From the NCBI GenBank assembly GCA_938004025.1, contig CALKXC010000082.1, forward strand, positions 1 to 7,839: 7,839 nucleotides of DNA, in the 5' to 3' direction. Below are positions 1 through 7,122 of the stretch, in pieces; positions within the stretch are counted from its first letter, which is position 1, and every line of letters starts with the position of its first letter. A program made the translations under genes and the position numbers. Source of the stretch: an uncultured Leucothrix sp. (GTDB lineage Bacteria; Pseudomonadota; Gammaproteobacteria; Thiotrichales; Thiotrichaceae). A model generated the notes under the pieces. It was not told the origin of the DNA. It did no database searches and was given only the letters and a program-made list of their open reading frames with translations.

Positions 1-51
1 TGTGCTACCATTGCCCCTCGTGGTAAGTCTGCCAATTTTGGTAAAAAGTGA
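1..51 (+). CDS. Possible 3' end of an unidentified upstream gene (partial)
   Basis: The first frame of the window is open from base 1 and ends at a TGA at 49-51, giving a short basic C-terminal tail that reads CATIAPRGKSANFGKK. It stops 7 nt before the proposed GTG start of rnd, and the likely rnd ribosome-binding site overlaps its stop codon, which is the usual spacing between two genes of one operon. Sixteen codons are too few to identify a family, and an open frame this short can occur by chance. I therefore offer no function, and the call rests only on frame and spacing. Confidence 0.35.
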   Translation, partial: CATIAPRGKSANFGKK

Positions 52-53
52 GG
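50..53 (+). promoter_or_regulatory. Ribosome-binding site deciding the rnd start
   Basis: GAGG lies 5 nt upstream of the GTG at 59-61 and only 2 nt upstream of the TTG at 56-58. The spacing favours GTG 59. The same start is supported independently by the alignment of catalytic positions with E. coli RNase D. Confidence 0.5.
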
Positions 54-58
54 CCTTG

Positions 59-1204
59 GTGTATCAATATATAGACAGTCAGGACAGTCTGACTGAGTTT
101 GTTAATAACATTCGCTCATCCGAATGGATTGTTATTGATACCGAGTTTATCCGTGAGAAGACTTACTATCCACAATTATGCCTGATACAAATTGCAGCAG
201 GTGAGCACCTAGCCTGTATAGATCCTATTGTTTTAAAAGATCTATCGCCTCTTTATTCTATTTTTCATGACCCAAATATAGTCAAAGTGTTTCATGCTGC
301 ACAGCAGGATCTTGAAATTCTTTATTTTGATAGTGGCAAGGTGCCTGCTCCAATTTTTGACACTCAGCCAGCAGCTTCAATTCTTGGGATTGGAGATCAA
401 ATCGGCTATGCAGGCCTCGTTGAGAACTTACTTGGCGTCAGCCTAGCCAAAGCAGAGTCACGGACGGATTGGTCGAGAAGACCTTTAAGTACCGCGCAGC
501 TCGAATACGCTATTGATGACGTGCGCTATTTGCAAAAACTATACCCTTTAATCTTAGAGAAACTGAACAAAGGTAATAGGCTACACTGGCCTAATCGAGA
601 CTTTGAACGATTGGCCGATCCTGAAACGTATCAGCTTAACGCAAGAGCACGCTGGCAAAAAGTGAAAGGCTTGCAGAACCTCAAGCCGCAACAGTTATCA
701 ATCCTACGGGAGTTGGCTGCGTGGCGTGAGCAAGAAGCATCCGAGCGTAATCGACCGAGACGTTGGATTATTGGTGATGAAATCTTGGTTGATCTAGCAA
801 GAATACAGCCTGATGATATTGAAAGTATAGCGGCAATTCGAGGCGTAAATGCAGACCAAGCTAAGCGTTACGGAGCACTTTGGATAGAATGTATGGAGGC
901 TGGATGCAACGCGCCCAAAGAAGAATGGCCTGTAATGAAACGCCATCAAAAACCAAGTCCTGATGTTGATGCGATAGCAGAGTTGTTAATGTTAGTGATT
1001 CGTTTAGAAGCGGAAAAGCAAGGCATTACGGCTTCTGCAATTGCCAGTAAAAAGCAAGTTGTCAGCATGTTACAAGAAGATAGGCCAACATTATTTGATG
1101 ATTGGCGAGGCGGTTTAGTCAATGATGTCATGATGAAAGTACGCCAAGGAGAACTAGTGATTGGTGTAGTCGATGGCAAGTCGCAGCTTATTGAGCGTTC
1201 ATAA
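59..1204 (+). CDS. rnd: Ribonuclease D
   Basis: This is a 3'-to-5' exoribonuclease of the DEDDy family, which trims the 3' ends of tRNA precursors and other small structured RNAs in the cytoplasm. With GTG 59 as start the protein has 381 residues (E. coli: 375). The catalytic set is complete: D27 and E29 in the DTEF motif (Exo I), D84 in HAAQQDLE (Exo II), and Y150 and D154 in EYAIDD (Exo III). Each lies one residue before the E. coli positions as I recall them (28, 30, 85, 151, 155), which supports this start. An open frame continues upstream to base 2, but those residues (MLPLPLVVSLPI...) resemble no RNase D N-terminus. The first HRDC domain covers about residues 198-278 (KVKGLQNLKPQQL onward), and the C-terminal part is the second HRDC-like region. 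aroC follows after 33 nt without a visible terminator, so the two are probably cotranscribed. Confidence 0.95.
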   Translation: MYQYIDSQDSLTEFVNNIRSSEWIVIDTEFIREKTYYPQLCLIQIAAGEHLACIDPIVLKDLSPLYSIFHDPNIVKVFHAAQQDLEILYFDSGKVPAPIFDTQPAASILGIGDQIGYAGLVENLLGVSLAKAESRTDWSRRPLSTAQLEYAIDDVRYLQKLYPLILEKLNKGNRLHWPNRDFERLADPETYQLNARARWQKVKGLQNLKPQQLSILRELAAWREQEASERNRPRRWIIGDEILVDLARIQPDDIESIAAIRGVNADQAKRYGALWIECMEAGCNAPKEEWPVMKRHQKPSPDVDAIAELLMLVIRLEAEKQGITASAIASKKQVVSMLQEDRPTLFDDWRGGLVNDVMMKVRQGELVIGVVDGKSQLIERS

Positions 1205-1237
1205 TTTTAGATACAAAGATTAATAGTAGAGTTAGGT

Positions 1238-2335
1238 ATGTCTGGAAACACGTTTGGAAAAAGTTTTACCGTAACATCATTCGGCGAAAGTCACGGTTTA
1301 GCAATTGGATGCATTGTCGATGGTTGTCCTCCTGGGATGGCATTAACCGAGGAGGATATTCAAGGCGATTTGGATAGACGTAAACCAGGCACCAGCCGGC
1401 ACACAACGCAGCGTCGAGAGCCTGATGCCGTTCAGATTTTGTCAGGTGTATTTGAAGGTAAAACGACCGGAGCACCGATAGCGTTAGTGATAAATAATGT
1501 TGATCAGCGTTCAAAAGACTACTCCAATATCTTAGATCGTTTTCGCCCGGGGCATGCTGACTATACCTACTATAAGAAATACGGCTTTCGTGATTATCGA
1601 GGTGGTGGACGTTCTTCCGCTAGAGAAACCGCGGTGCGGGTTGCTGCGGGGAGCATAGCCAAAAAATATTTGTTAGAGCGCTGTGGTGTTGAAGTGCGTG
1701 GTTACTTGTCTCAGCTTGGCCCCATTAAAGCGGAAAAGTTTGATTGGGATGAAATCGAACGCAATCCATTTTTCTGCCCAGATGCTGATAAAGTTCCAGA
1801 AATGGAAGCTTATATGGATGCTTTACGTAAGGAAGGTAATTCTATAGGGGCAAAAATTACCGCGGTAGCAACAGGCGTTCCTGTCGGACTTGGTGAGCCA
1901 GTGTTTGATCGCCTCGACGCAGATTTAGCCTTAGCGATGATGAGCATTAACGCTGCTAAAGGTGTAGAAATAGGTGCTGGTTTTGATTGTGTCACCCAAA
2001 AAGGCACTGAGCATCGTGATGAAATTACTAGTGAAGGTTTCTTAAGTAATCATGCGGGGGGAGTGCTGGGCGGTATTTCCTCTGGGCAAGATATTCTTGT
2101 TCACACGGCTTTCAAACCAACCTCAAGCATGCGTTTGCCCGGCCGAACGATTGGGCTAGATGGCGAAGCCAAAGAAGTAATTACTAAAGGTCGCCATGAC
2201 CCATGTGTAGGAATTCGCGCAACACCTATTTGTGAAGCAATGTTAGCACTGACTCTGATGGATCACTTACTAAGACATCGCGCTCAAAATTCCGATGTGG
2301 TTACAGACTTACCAGATATTCCAGCCCAAGCTTAA
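1238..2335 (+). CDS. aroC: Chorismate synthase
   Basis: This enzyme carries out the last step of the shikimate pathway, converting 5-enolpyruvylshikimate-3-phosphate to chorismate. It needs reduced FMN although the reaction has no net redox change, and it acts as a cytoplasmic tetramer. The product is 365 residues (E. coli: 361). Family signatures are all present: GESHG with H19, RPGHADYTY with the conserved H106, the RGGGRSSAR block at 121-129, GGISSGQ at 278-284, and RHDPC at 319-323 near the C-terminus. The ATG at 1238 gives the standard [10 protein letters not shown] opening. A weak AGAG at 1228-1231 lies 6 nt upstream. The gene follows rnd closely on the same strand and converges on pilD. 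No truncation or missing residue is evident. Many gammaproteobacteria have prmB next to aroC; here the upstream neighbour is rnd. Confidence 0.97.
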   Translation: MSGNTFGKSFTVTSFGESHGLAIGCIVDGCPPGMALTEEDIQGDLDRRKPGTSRHTTQRREPDAVQILSGVFEGKTTGAPIALVINNVDQRSKDYSNILDRFRPGHADYTYYKKYGFRDYRGGGRSSARETAVRVAAGSIAKKYLLERCGVEVRGYLSQLGPIKAEKFDWDEIERNPFFCPDADKVPEMEAYMDALRKEGNSIGAKITAVATGVPVGLGEPVFDRLDADLALAMMSINAAKGVEIGAGFDCVTQKGTEHRDEITSEGFLSNHAGGVLGGISSGQDILVHTAFKPTSSMRLPGRTIGLDGEAKEVITKGRHDPCVGIRATPICEAMLALTLMDHLLRHRAQNSDVVTDLPDIPAQA

Positions 2336-2367
2336 TAGGCAGCTCGATGGAGAGTGATTTCTCAAAA

Positions 2368-2456
2368 GCATTTCTAGTGAAGGTGTGGGTGATTAATTCA
2401 GTTAGCTGAGTGAGAGAAGCAGGTCACCGACACCGAAACGAATTAACAAGAAATGC
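2368..2456. repeat. Nested imperfect inverted repeat in the aroC/pilD convergent gap
   Basis: The 129-nt gap between the aroC and pilD stop codons contains two nested pairs of arms. The outer arms, GCATTTCT at 2368-2375 and AGAAATGC at 2449-2456, are perfectly complementary over 8 bp. The inner arms, GGTGTGGGTGA at 2382-2392 and TCACCGACACC at 2424-2434, match at 10 of 11 positions. The internal loop is asymmetric (6 and 14 nt) and the apical loop is 31 nt. Read on the minus strand, the outer arm is followed at once by TTTTG, so it could act as a weak terminator for the pilBCD transcript; read on the plus strand there is no T run. No gene is supported in this gap. Confidence 0.45.
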
Positions 2457-2464
2457 GTTAGCCA

Positions 2465-3346
2465 CTAAAGCTGAAAGTAATTTACCATTGCGAGAATGAT
2501 TTCATCTCTCCAAATGAGTGCGATCAATCCAGCAAGTGCCAACCAAGGGCCGTATGGTATTGGCTGGCTGTTTTCTTGGTTCTTCATCTTCATGACAATA
2601 ATACCAATCACCGCACCTAAGCAGGCGGAAGCAAAAATCGTAAAAGGGATGACTTGCCAACCACCCCAAGCACCAATGGCGGCTAGAATTTTAAAGTCAC
2701 CGTAGCCCATGCCTTCCTTGCCAGTAACTAGTTTAAATAATTGATAAACACTCCAAAGCGATAAGTAGCCAAAAATTGCACCCAGAACTGCGCTGTGTAA
2801 ATCAATAAATAAACCAAAATAATTCACAACCAAGCCTAACCACATTAGCGGCAAAGTGAGGTTGTCTGGTAACAGCATAGTATTGACGTCGATCATACCG
2901 AGCGTGATCATTGTCCAAGCAAAAACTAACATTGCGAGCATTGGCCAGCCATAGCCAAACTTCCAGGCAATAAACATCGATAATACTGATGTCAGTATTT
3001 CAATAATAGGATACTGTATTGATATTCTAGTCTTGCAGCCTTTACATTTGCCTCCAAGCATTAAGTAACTTAATACTGGAATGTTTTCCATCGAGGAAAT
3101 AGGGTGGTTGCAGGTAGGGCAGGCGGACCTTGGAACAAATAAGTTAAAGCGCTCTGTCTCTTTGGCGACATAATCAGGGTTGTCGGCATTTAGGTGTTCG
3201 TGACACTCGGCATCCCACTCTCGCTGTAGCATTACAGGCAAGCGATAAATGGCGGCGTTGAGGAAGCTGCCTATCAGTAATGAGAAAAAGCCGACGGTTC
3301 CTATTAACAAAACTGGGTTTTGCTCAATAAGTGTTATTAACTGCAT
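2465..3346 (-). CDS. pilD: Type IV prepilin peptidase / N-methyltransferase PilD
   Basis: This is an integral inner-membrane aspartyl protease that removes the short leader of type IV prepilins (and of type II secretion pseudopilins where present) and then methylates the new N-terminal residue. The protein is 293 residues (P. aeruginosa PilD is about 290). An N-terminal membrane segment spans about 12-34, followed by the family block GSFLNAAIYRLP. A cytoplasmic loop carries two zinc-binding pairs, CPTC at 76-79 and CKGC at 101-104. D153 in MIDVNTMLLPD and D217 in the GYGD motif (214-217) fit the two catalytic aspartates. Several further hydrophobic helices lie between about 115 and 290. The start is supported by AAAGGGG at 3353-3359 with a 6-nt gap. 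It is the last gene of pilBCD and is separated from pilC by a hairpin. Confidence 0.95.
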   Translation of the reverse strand: MQLITLIEQNPVLLIGTVGFFSLLIGSFLNAAIYRLPVMLQREWDAECHEHLNADNPDYVAKETERFNLFVPRSACPTCNHPISSMENIPVLSYLMLGGKCKGCKTRISIQYPIIEILTSVLSMFIAWKFGYGWPMLAMLVFAWTMITLGMIDVNTMLLPDNLTLPLMWLGLVVNYFGLFIDLHSAVLGAIFGYLSLWSVYQLFKLVTGKEGMGYGDFKILAAIGAWGGWQVIPFTIFASACLGAVIGIIVMKMKNQENSQPIPYGPWLALAGLIALIWRDEIILAMVNYFQL

Positions 3347-3397
3347 GTAAAACCCCTTTAAAGACGCGCCCCTTGCAACATCTTGTCTTTCAATAGT

Positions 3398-3423
3398 TTA
3401 GGCCGCTTGAAGAAGCGGCCTAA
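3398..3423 (-). terminator. Perfect 11-bp hairpin between pilC and pilD
   Basis: Arms at 3398-3408 and 3413-3423 pair perfectly (TTAGGCCGCTT with AAGCGGCCTAA) around a 4-nt loop. The core is GC-rich, so the RNA hairpin should be stable. It starts about 20 nt after the pilC stop on the minus strand. There is no T run on either side, so it is not a canonical intrinsic terminator. More likely roles are a partial terminator or a 3'-end stabiliser and processing point that sets different levels of pilBC and pilD mRNA. The structure is seen directly; the role is inferred. Confidence 0.45.
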
Positions 3424-3443
3424 GTGATTGTAATGTCGATCTA

Positions 3444-4673
3444 TTAGCCTACAGCTGCACCCAGTTTGAAGATTGGTAGGTACATAGCGATAACCAATCC
3501 ACCAATAATGACACCAAGAACAGCCATTACTAATGGTTCAATCTGCTTAGAAAGTGTGTCTACTAAGTCATCAACTTGTTCTTCAAAGTACTCGGCAACC
3601 TTATTCAACATTTCTTCCAATCGGCCTGACTCTTCACCAATTTTAGTCATTTGCACAACCATACTTGGAAAGCGTTGGGTCGTAAGCATTGAGGTGTTTA
3701 ATTGTACACCTTTTGATATGTCGTCTTTTATTTGAAGTGTAGCATTTTGAAACAGACGGTTTCCGGTGCTTCCTGCAACAGAGTCCATTGCTTCAACCAT
3801 CGGTACACCAGCTGCAAACATAGTCGCCAGAGTTCTAGCGAAACGAGCGATAGCGGACTTTTCGATAATAACGCCCATTACAGGGAGCTTAAGGACCATA
3901 CTATCAATAAAGACATTGAATTTTTCCGAACGGAGTTTTGCCTGTTTAAATGCAATACCAGCAACGATTAAGAATAATAGAGGTTGCCACCAAGAAGCTT
4001 GTAGCCATTCAGAAAGCCCAATAACCCAAAGTGTAAAGGCTGGAAGGTCTGCGCCAAAACTCTCAAATATACTTTTAAACTGAGGAATTACCCAGATTAA
4101 CATGATGCATGAAACCACGGCTGCCATGATCAAAACCATTAATGGGTACATCATGGCTTTTTTGACTTTCGATTTCATTGACTCACTTTTTTCTTTGTAA
4201 GTCGCAATCTTTTCCAGCATATCTTCCAAAGATCCAGAATGCTCACCCGCTTTAACCAAGCTTACAAAGAGATCATCGAAGTGTTTTGGGTGATTGCCTA
4301 ATGCGGTTCCAAGGTCAGCTCCGCCTTCAATATCTTGGCGAATTTTCTTAATCAGGTCTTGCATGCCGGCTTTTTCGTGACCATTGCTGATCAACTCTAG
4401 CGACTGAACCAAGGGTACACCAGAGCGCATCATGGCAGTAAGTTGGCGTGCAAAGTATGCGATATCCGCAGGTCCAATGCTTGATCCAAACATTGGTTTA
4501 CGTTTTGCTTTAATCACTTTGGGCTGAATGCCTCGGCGACGCAAAGTTGCACGCAGCATGTTTACATTTGCGGCCTGTTCTTCTCCGCGAACTTTGACGC
4601 CCGCTTTATTTTTACCTTCCCAAATAAATATTGGGGGATCTTTAATTGGCGCTTTTTTTGCTATTGTTGCCAT
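3444..4673 (-). CDS. pilC: Type IV pilus inner-membrane platform protein PilC
   Basis: PilC is the polytopic platform protein at the base of the type IVa pilus. It couples the cytoplasmic ATPases to pilin insertion and extraction at the inner membrane. The protein is 409 residues, normal for the family. It opens with the typical FIWEGKNKAG...RG segment, then has two T2SSF domains: roughly 73-196 (FARQLTAMMRSGVPLVQSLE, with a GEHSGSLEDML block) and 276-400 (ARFARTLATMFAAGVPMVEA, with GEESGRLEEML). Their internal similarity is plain. Membrane segments lie near 176-197, 228-243 and 381-402. AAAGGA at 4681-4686, inside the end of pilB, is 7 nt from the ATG, and only 3 nt separate the pilB stop from this start. 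Translation is therefore likely coupled. No defect is visible. Confidence 0.96.
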   Translation of the reverse strand: MATIAKKAPIKDPPIFIWEGKNKAGVKVRGEEQAANVNMLRATLRRRGIQPKVIKAKRKPMFGSSIGPADIAYFARQLTAMMRSGVPLVQSLELISNGHEKAGMQDLIKKIRQDIEGGADLGTALGNHPKHFDDLFVSLVKAGEHSGSLEDMLEKIATYKEKSESMKSKVKKAMMYPLMVLIMAAVVSCIMLIWVIPQFKSIFESFGADLPAFTLWVIGLSEWLQASWWQPLLFLIVAGIAFKQAKLRSEKFNVFIDSMVLKLPVMGVIIEKSAIARFARTLATMFAAGVPMVEAMDSVAGSTGNRLFQNATLQIKDDISKGVQLNTSMLTTQRFPSMVVQMTKIGEESGRLEEMLNKVAEYFEEQVDDLVDTLSKQIEPLVMAVLGVIIGGLVIAMYLPIFKLGAAVG

Positions 4674-4676
4674 AGT

Positions 4677-6386
4677 TTAATCCTTTGTTACGCGTTCAAC
4701 TTCAGCAATGGTGGTAACACCTTGCCGAACCTTTTCTAAAGCCGATTGGCGTAAGTCGTTAACGTTTTCTTCTTGTGCTAATTTAGCAAGTTCTAAGGCA
4801 TTTCCATTTTCCATAACCAGCTTTCCCATTCTGGGGGAGATGGGCATGACCTGGTAAATACCGACACGTCCTTTGTAGCCATTTGAGCATTCTCCACACC
4901 CATCAGCTTCGTAGATTTTCAACGACCCTACCTCTTCTTCCTTAAATCCTGCATGAATCAGAGCTTCCGGTGGGATATCTGATGGTTTTTTGCAGCTTTT
5001 ACATAACCTTCTAGCGAGTCGTTGAGCGATGATTAAGTGAACGGTAGAAGCGATGTTAAACGGTGGGATTCCCATGTTTAACAATCGAGTTAAAGTTTCA
5101 GGTGCACTGTTAGTGTGAAGTGTCGAGAGAACCAAGTGACCTGTCTGGGCCGCTTTAATTGAGATTTCAGCCGTTTCTAAGTCACGTATCTCACCAACCA
5201 TGATGATATCGGGGTCTTGTCGAAGAAAGGCCCTCAAAGCACTTGAAAAAGTTAGTCCCACTTTTTCATTAACATTAACTTGGTTAATCCCAGGAACTTG
5301 AATTTCGGCTGGATCCTCAGCGGTGGAAATATTTTTTTCAGAGGTGTTTAAAACATTTAGGCAGGCGTAAAGCGTCACTGTTTTACCACTTCCCGTTGGG
5401 CCAGTAACTAACATCATGCCGTCAGGCTTAGCAATAGACTCCATGAGGTCTTTCGTTTGTTTTGCATCAAATCCAAGATTATCGATTCCTAACGCTGCCG
5501 TATCTGAGTCCAATATCCGCATGACGATTTTTTCGCCATAGAGCGTTGGTAATGTATTCACACGAAAGTCTATAAATTTTTCATCACCCACTTGAAAGTG
5601 AATCCTCCCATCTTGTGGGATGCGTCGCTCAGATGAGTTGAGCTCAGACATGACCTTGATACGTGAAGTTAGTTTCCGAGCAATCGCTTTGGGCGGCATA
5701 CTAACCACTTGTAAGATGCCGTCAATTCTAAAGCGAACACGTAAGATTTTTTCGTAAGGCTCGATATGGATATCTGAAACGCCCTTTTTGATCGCATGAG
5801 ACAGCAACTCGTTAACAAACTTAGTAACGTCCACACCTGCGTCATTAGTCTCATCTTTACCTTGCTCTAGGTTTTTGGTTCCTACGACGAGGTCTTGGCT
5901 ATGTGCTTCTGAGGTAATAACTAGTCCGGCTGCGATTCCATCGCTTCCGTCAGAGCCATAAACAATTTTCTGTAACTTAGAGTGCTCAACTATAACGGGT
6001 TCTGGAACCAGTTTGGTTGTCACCTTAATGTCATTTAATTCAAAACTGTAGTGCGGATCCGATACTGCAATAATCAGCGCGCCGCCGATAGTAAACAATG
6101 GTACTGCCATTAGTTTGCGCATCATGTCTTCAGGAATGAGCTGTTTCATTTCAGTCGAAATTTTTATGGCATCTAAATCGACGAGACTCATACCATATTG
6201 GTTGCTACAGGCTTGGGCTATCTCAGTAGAGTCTACGAGTTGCCGCTCCAGCATATAGGTTACAATTGGCTTCTGTTGATTAGAAGCATCTTTCACAGCA
6301 CGTATTGCAGCTTCACGTTTGAGTTTGCCATTATTAACAAACTGCTGGACGATAGATGGCAACGATGTTTCAGTGCTTGTAGTCAT
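4677..6386 (-). CDS. pilB: Type IV pilus extension ATPase PilB
   Basis: PilB is the hexameric cytoplasmic GspE-family ATPase that drives pilus polymerisation on PilC. From the ATG at 6386 the protein is 569 residues, close to P. aeruginosa PilB (566). An N-terminal T2SSE_N-like domain (about 55-145) precedes the motor. The motor has Walker A GPTGSGKT at 329-336, an Asp box containing AEDP at 356-359, Walker B DPDIIMVGEIRD at 391-402, and a His box GHLVLSTLHTN with H417 and H424. Two cysteine pairs, CKSC at 462-465 and CGEC at 497-500, form the zinc site of the family. An in-frame ATG at 6431 would add 15 residues (MTNIIIKITDIYPTH). I prefer 6386 because SLPSIVQQFV then falls at the position of the corresponding PilB N-terminal segment, and because the AT-rich DNA between the two starts resembles a promoter. 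Neither ATG has a clear ribosome-binding site. It heads the pilBCD operon. Confidence 0.95.
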   Translation of the reverse strand: MTTSTETSLPSIVQQFVNNGKLKREAAIRAVKDASNQQKPIVTYMLERQLVDSTEIAQACSNQYGMSLVDLDAIKISTEMKQLIPEDMMRKLMAVPLFTIGGALIIAVSDPHYSFELNDIKVTTKLVPEPVIVEHSKLQKIVYGSDGSDGIAAGLVITSEAHSQDLVVGTKNLEQGKDETNDAGVDVTKFVNELLSHAIKKGVSDIHIEPYEKILRVRFRIDGILQVVSMPPKAIARKLTSRIKVMSELNSSERRIPQDGRIHFQVGDEKFIDFRVNTLPTLYGEKIVMRILDSDTAALGIDNLGFDAKQTKDLMESIAKPDGMMLVTGPTGSGKTVTLYACLNVLNTSEKNISTAEDPAEIQVPGINQVNVNEKVGLTFSSALRAFLRQDPDIIMVGEIRDLETAEISIKAAQTGHLVLSTLHTNSAPETLTRLLNMGIPPFNIASTVHLIIAQRLARRLCKSCKKPSDIPPEALIHAGFKEEEVGSLKIYEADGCGECSNGYKGRVGIYQVMPISPRMGKLVMENGNALELAKLAQEENVNDLRQSALEKVRQGVTTIAEVERVTKD

Positions 6387-6411
6387 ATGCGTAGGGTAAA
6401 TATCAGTTATT

Positions 6412-6423
6412 TTTATAATTATG
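6412..6423 (-). promoter_or_regulatory. Candidate -10 region for pilBCD
   Basis: On the minus strand this stretch reads CATAATTATAAA, giving two overlapping -10-like hexamers, CATAAT and TATAAA. Transcription would start near 6405, leaving a leader of about 20 nt before the ATG at 6386. No convincing -35 hexamer is found at 16-18 bp, and I see no sigma-54 element here. The region is simply AT-rich, so the call is tentative. Confidence 0.25.
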
Positions 6424-6491
6424 TTGGTCATGCTACGACTATTTTGAAGCAGATTAAAGCAGTCTCAGACAGTCGGTTAAATGCTCGAGTA

Positions 6492-6500
6492 TGTTATTAT
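6492..6500 (+). promoter_or_regulatory. Candidate extended -10 promoter for ruvCAB
   Basis: TGTTATTAT matches the extended -10 form TGn followed by a TATAAT-like hexamer (TATTAT at 6495-6500). It is about 70 nt upstream of the ruvC ATG, in the gap divergent from pilB. The -35 position (GTCGGT) is poor, which is tolerated by extended -10 promoters. No CTG-N10-CAG LexA-type box occurs in the gap. Confidence 0.35.
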
Positions 6501-6569
6501 TTAATATCAAAAAACGTAGATAGAAGTATATGTCGGTTGTCATAAAGCGGGTGCAGTTGAGTAAAAATA

Positions 6570-7070
6570 ATGAATAGAATTATCGGTATAGACCCAGGTT
6601 CTAGAATAATGGGTATTGGTGTAATCGATAGTGATGGGCGTTATAATAAGCACGTTTTCAGCACTTGTGTGCGTATGGGAAAAGAGTCATTTCCAGAACG
6701 TTTAGGGATTATTTTTCGTGCGATTACAGAGATTATTCAAACCTATCAACCTACCCAGATGTCTGTTGAGCAAGTGTTCGTCTCTAATAACCCTTCTTCT
6801 GCACTCAAGCTAGGCCAAGCGCGTGGTGCGGCCATTTGTGCAGGAGTGATGAGTAATTTAGAGGTACATGAATACAGTGCGCGAGCGGTAAAGCAGTCTG
6901 TTGTTGGTAAAGGCAGTGCTGATAAAGATCAAGTCCAGCATATGGTTAAAATTCTACTCAATCTATCCGGCAAAATTCAAGTTGATACCTCTGATGCATT
7001 AGCCGTTGCATTAAGTCATGCGCACAACGGCGCATACAATGCTAAAATTGCTAGAGCTCTCGGAAAATAA
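6570..7070 (+). CDS. ruvC: Holliday junction resolvase RuvC
   Basis: RuvC is a dimeric, Mg2+-dependent endonuclease that resolves four-way DNA junctions at the end of homologous recombination, working with RuvAB. The product has 166 residues (E. coli: 173). The RNase H-like fold carries the full acidic tetrad: D8 in GIDPGS, E67 in MSVEQVF, and D139 and D142 in VDTSDALAVALSH. These are each one residue after the E. coli positions 7, 66, 138 and 141. The block SSALKLGQARGA (76-87) and the lysine-rich KGSADKDQV region are also typical. The ribosome-binding site is weak (GAG at 6559-6561, 8 nt from the ATG). ruvC heads the ruvCAB cluster and is divergent from pilB; the frequently seen upstream neighbour yebC is absent. 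Confidence 0.97.
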   Translation: MNRIIGIDPGSRIMGIGVIDSDGRYNKHVFSTCVRMGKESFPERLGIIFRAITEIIQTYQPTQMSVEQVFVSNNPSSALKLGQARGAAICAGVMSNLEVHEYSARAVKQSVVGKGSADKDQVQHMVKILLNLSGKIQVDTSDALAVALSHAHNGAYNAKIARALGK

Positions 7071-7122
7071 TATTCCCGTCTGCTAACTTATCTACATCAT
7101 TACTATATAAAGAGAATACAGA

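Noticed and set aside
73..95. CAGTCA/TGACTG inverted repeat near the start of rnd
   Set aside because: It lies within well-supported RNase D coding sequence with short 6-bp arms, so codon content explains it.
946..1179. Minus-strand open frame inside rnd (and similar antisense frames inside aroC, pilC and pilB)
   Set aside because: These lie opposite genes with intact conserved motifs, have low-complexity or improbable products, and lack ribosome-binding sites. They are shadows of the real genes.
2347..2409. 20-codon ATG frame downstream of aroC
   Set aside because: It has no good ribosome-binding site, runs through the inverted-repeat arms, and has no recognisable product. It is most likely chance.
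2368..2463. Possible integron attC-like site in the aroC/pilD gap (AACAAG and GCGTTA motifs near a large imperfect fold)
   Set aside because: The right side ends GTTAGCC, which breaks the GTTRRRY consensus, and the left arm has no matching RYYYAAC. No integrase or cassette gene is present.
4652..4660. Run of seven T (A on the coding strand) near the pilC start as a possible slippage site
   Set aside because: The run encodes part of an ordinary lysine-containing N-terminus and the frame stays open and conserved on both sides. There is no sign of an alternative product.
2465..6386. pilBCD-like genes as a type II secretion (gspE/F/O) cluster
   Set aside because: The gene order, PilC N-terminus and PilB length and zinc site fit type IVa pilus assembly better, and no other gsp genes are present. 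PilD may still serve both systems.
6198..6545. Plus-strand 115-codon frame spanning the pilB start and the divergent gap
   Set aside because: Most of it is antisense to pilB, the product resembles no family, and it ends in the promoter region just before ruvC.
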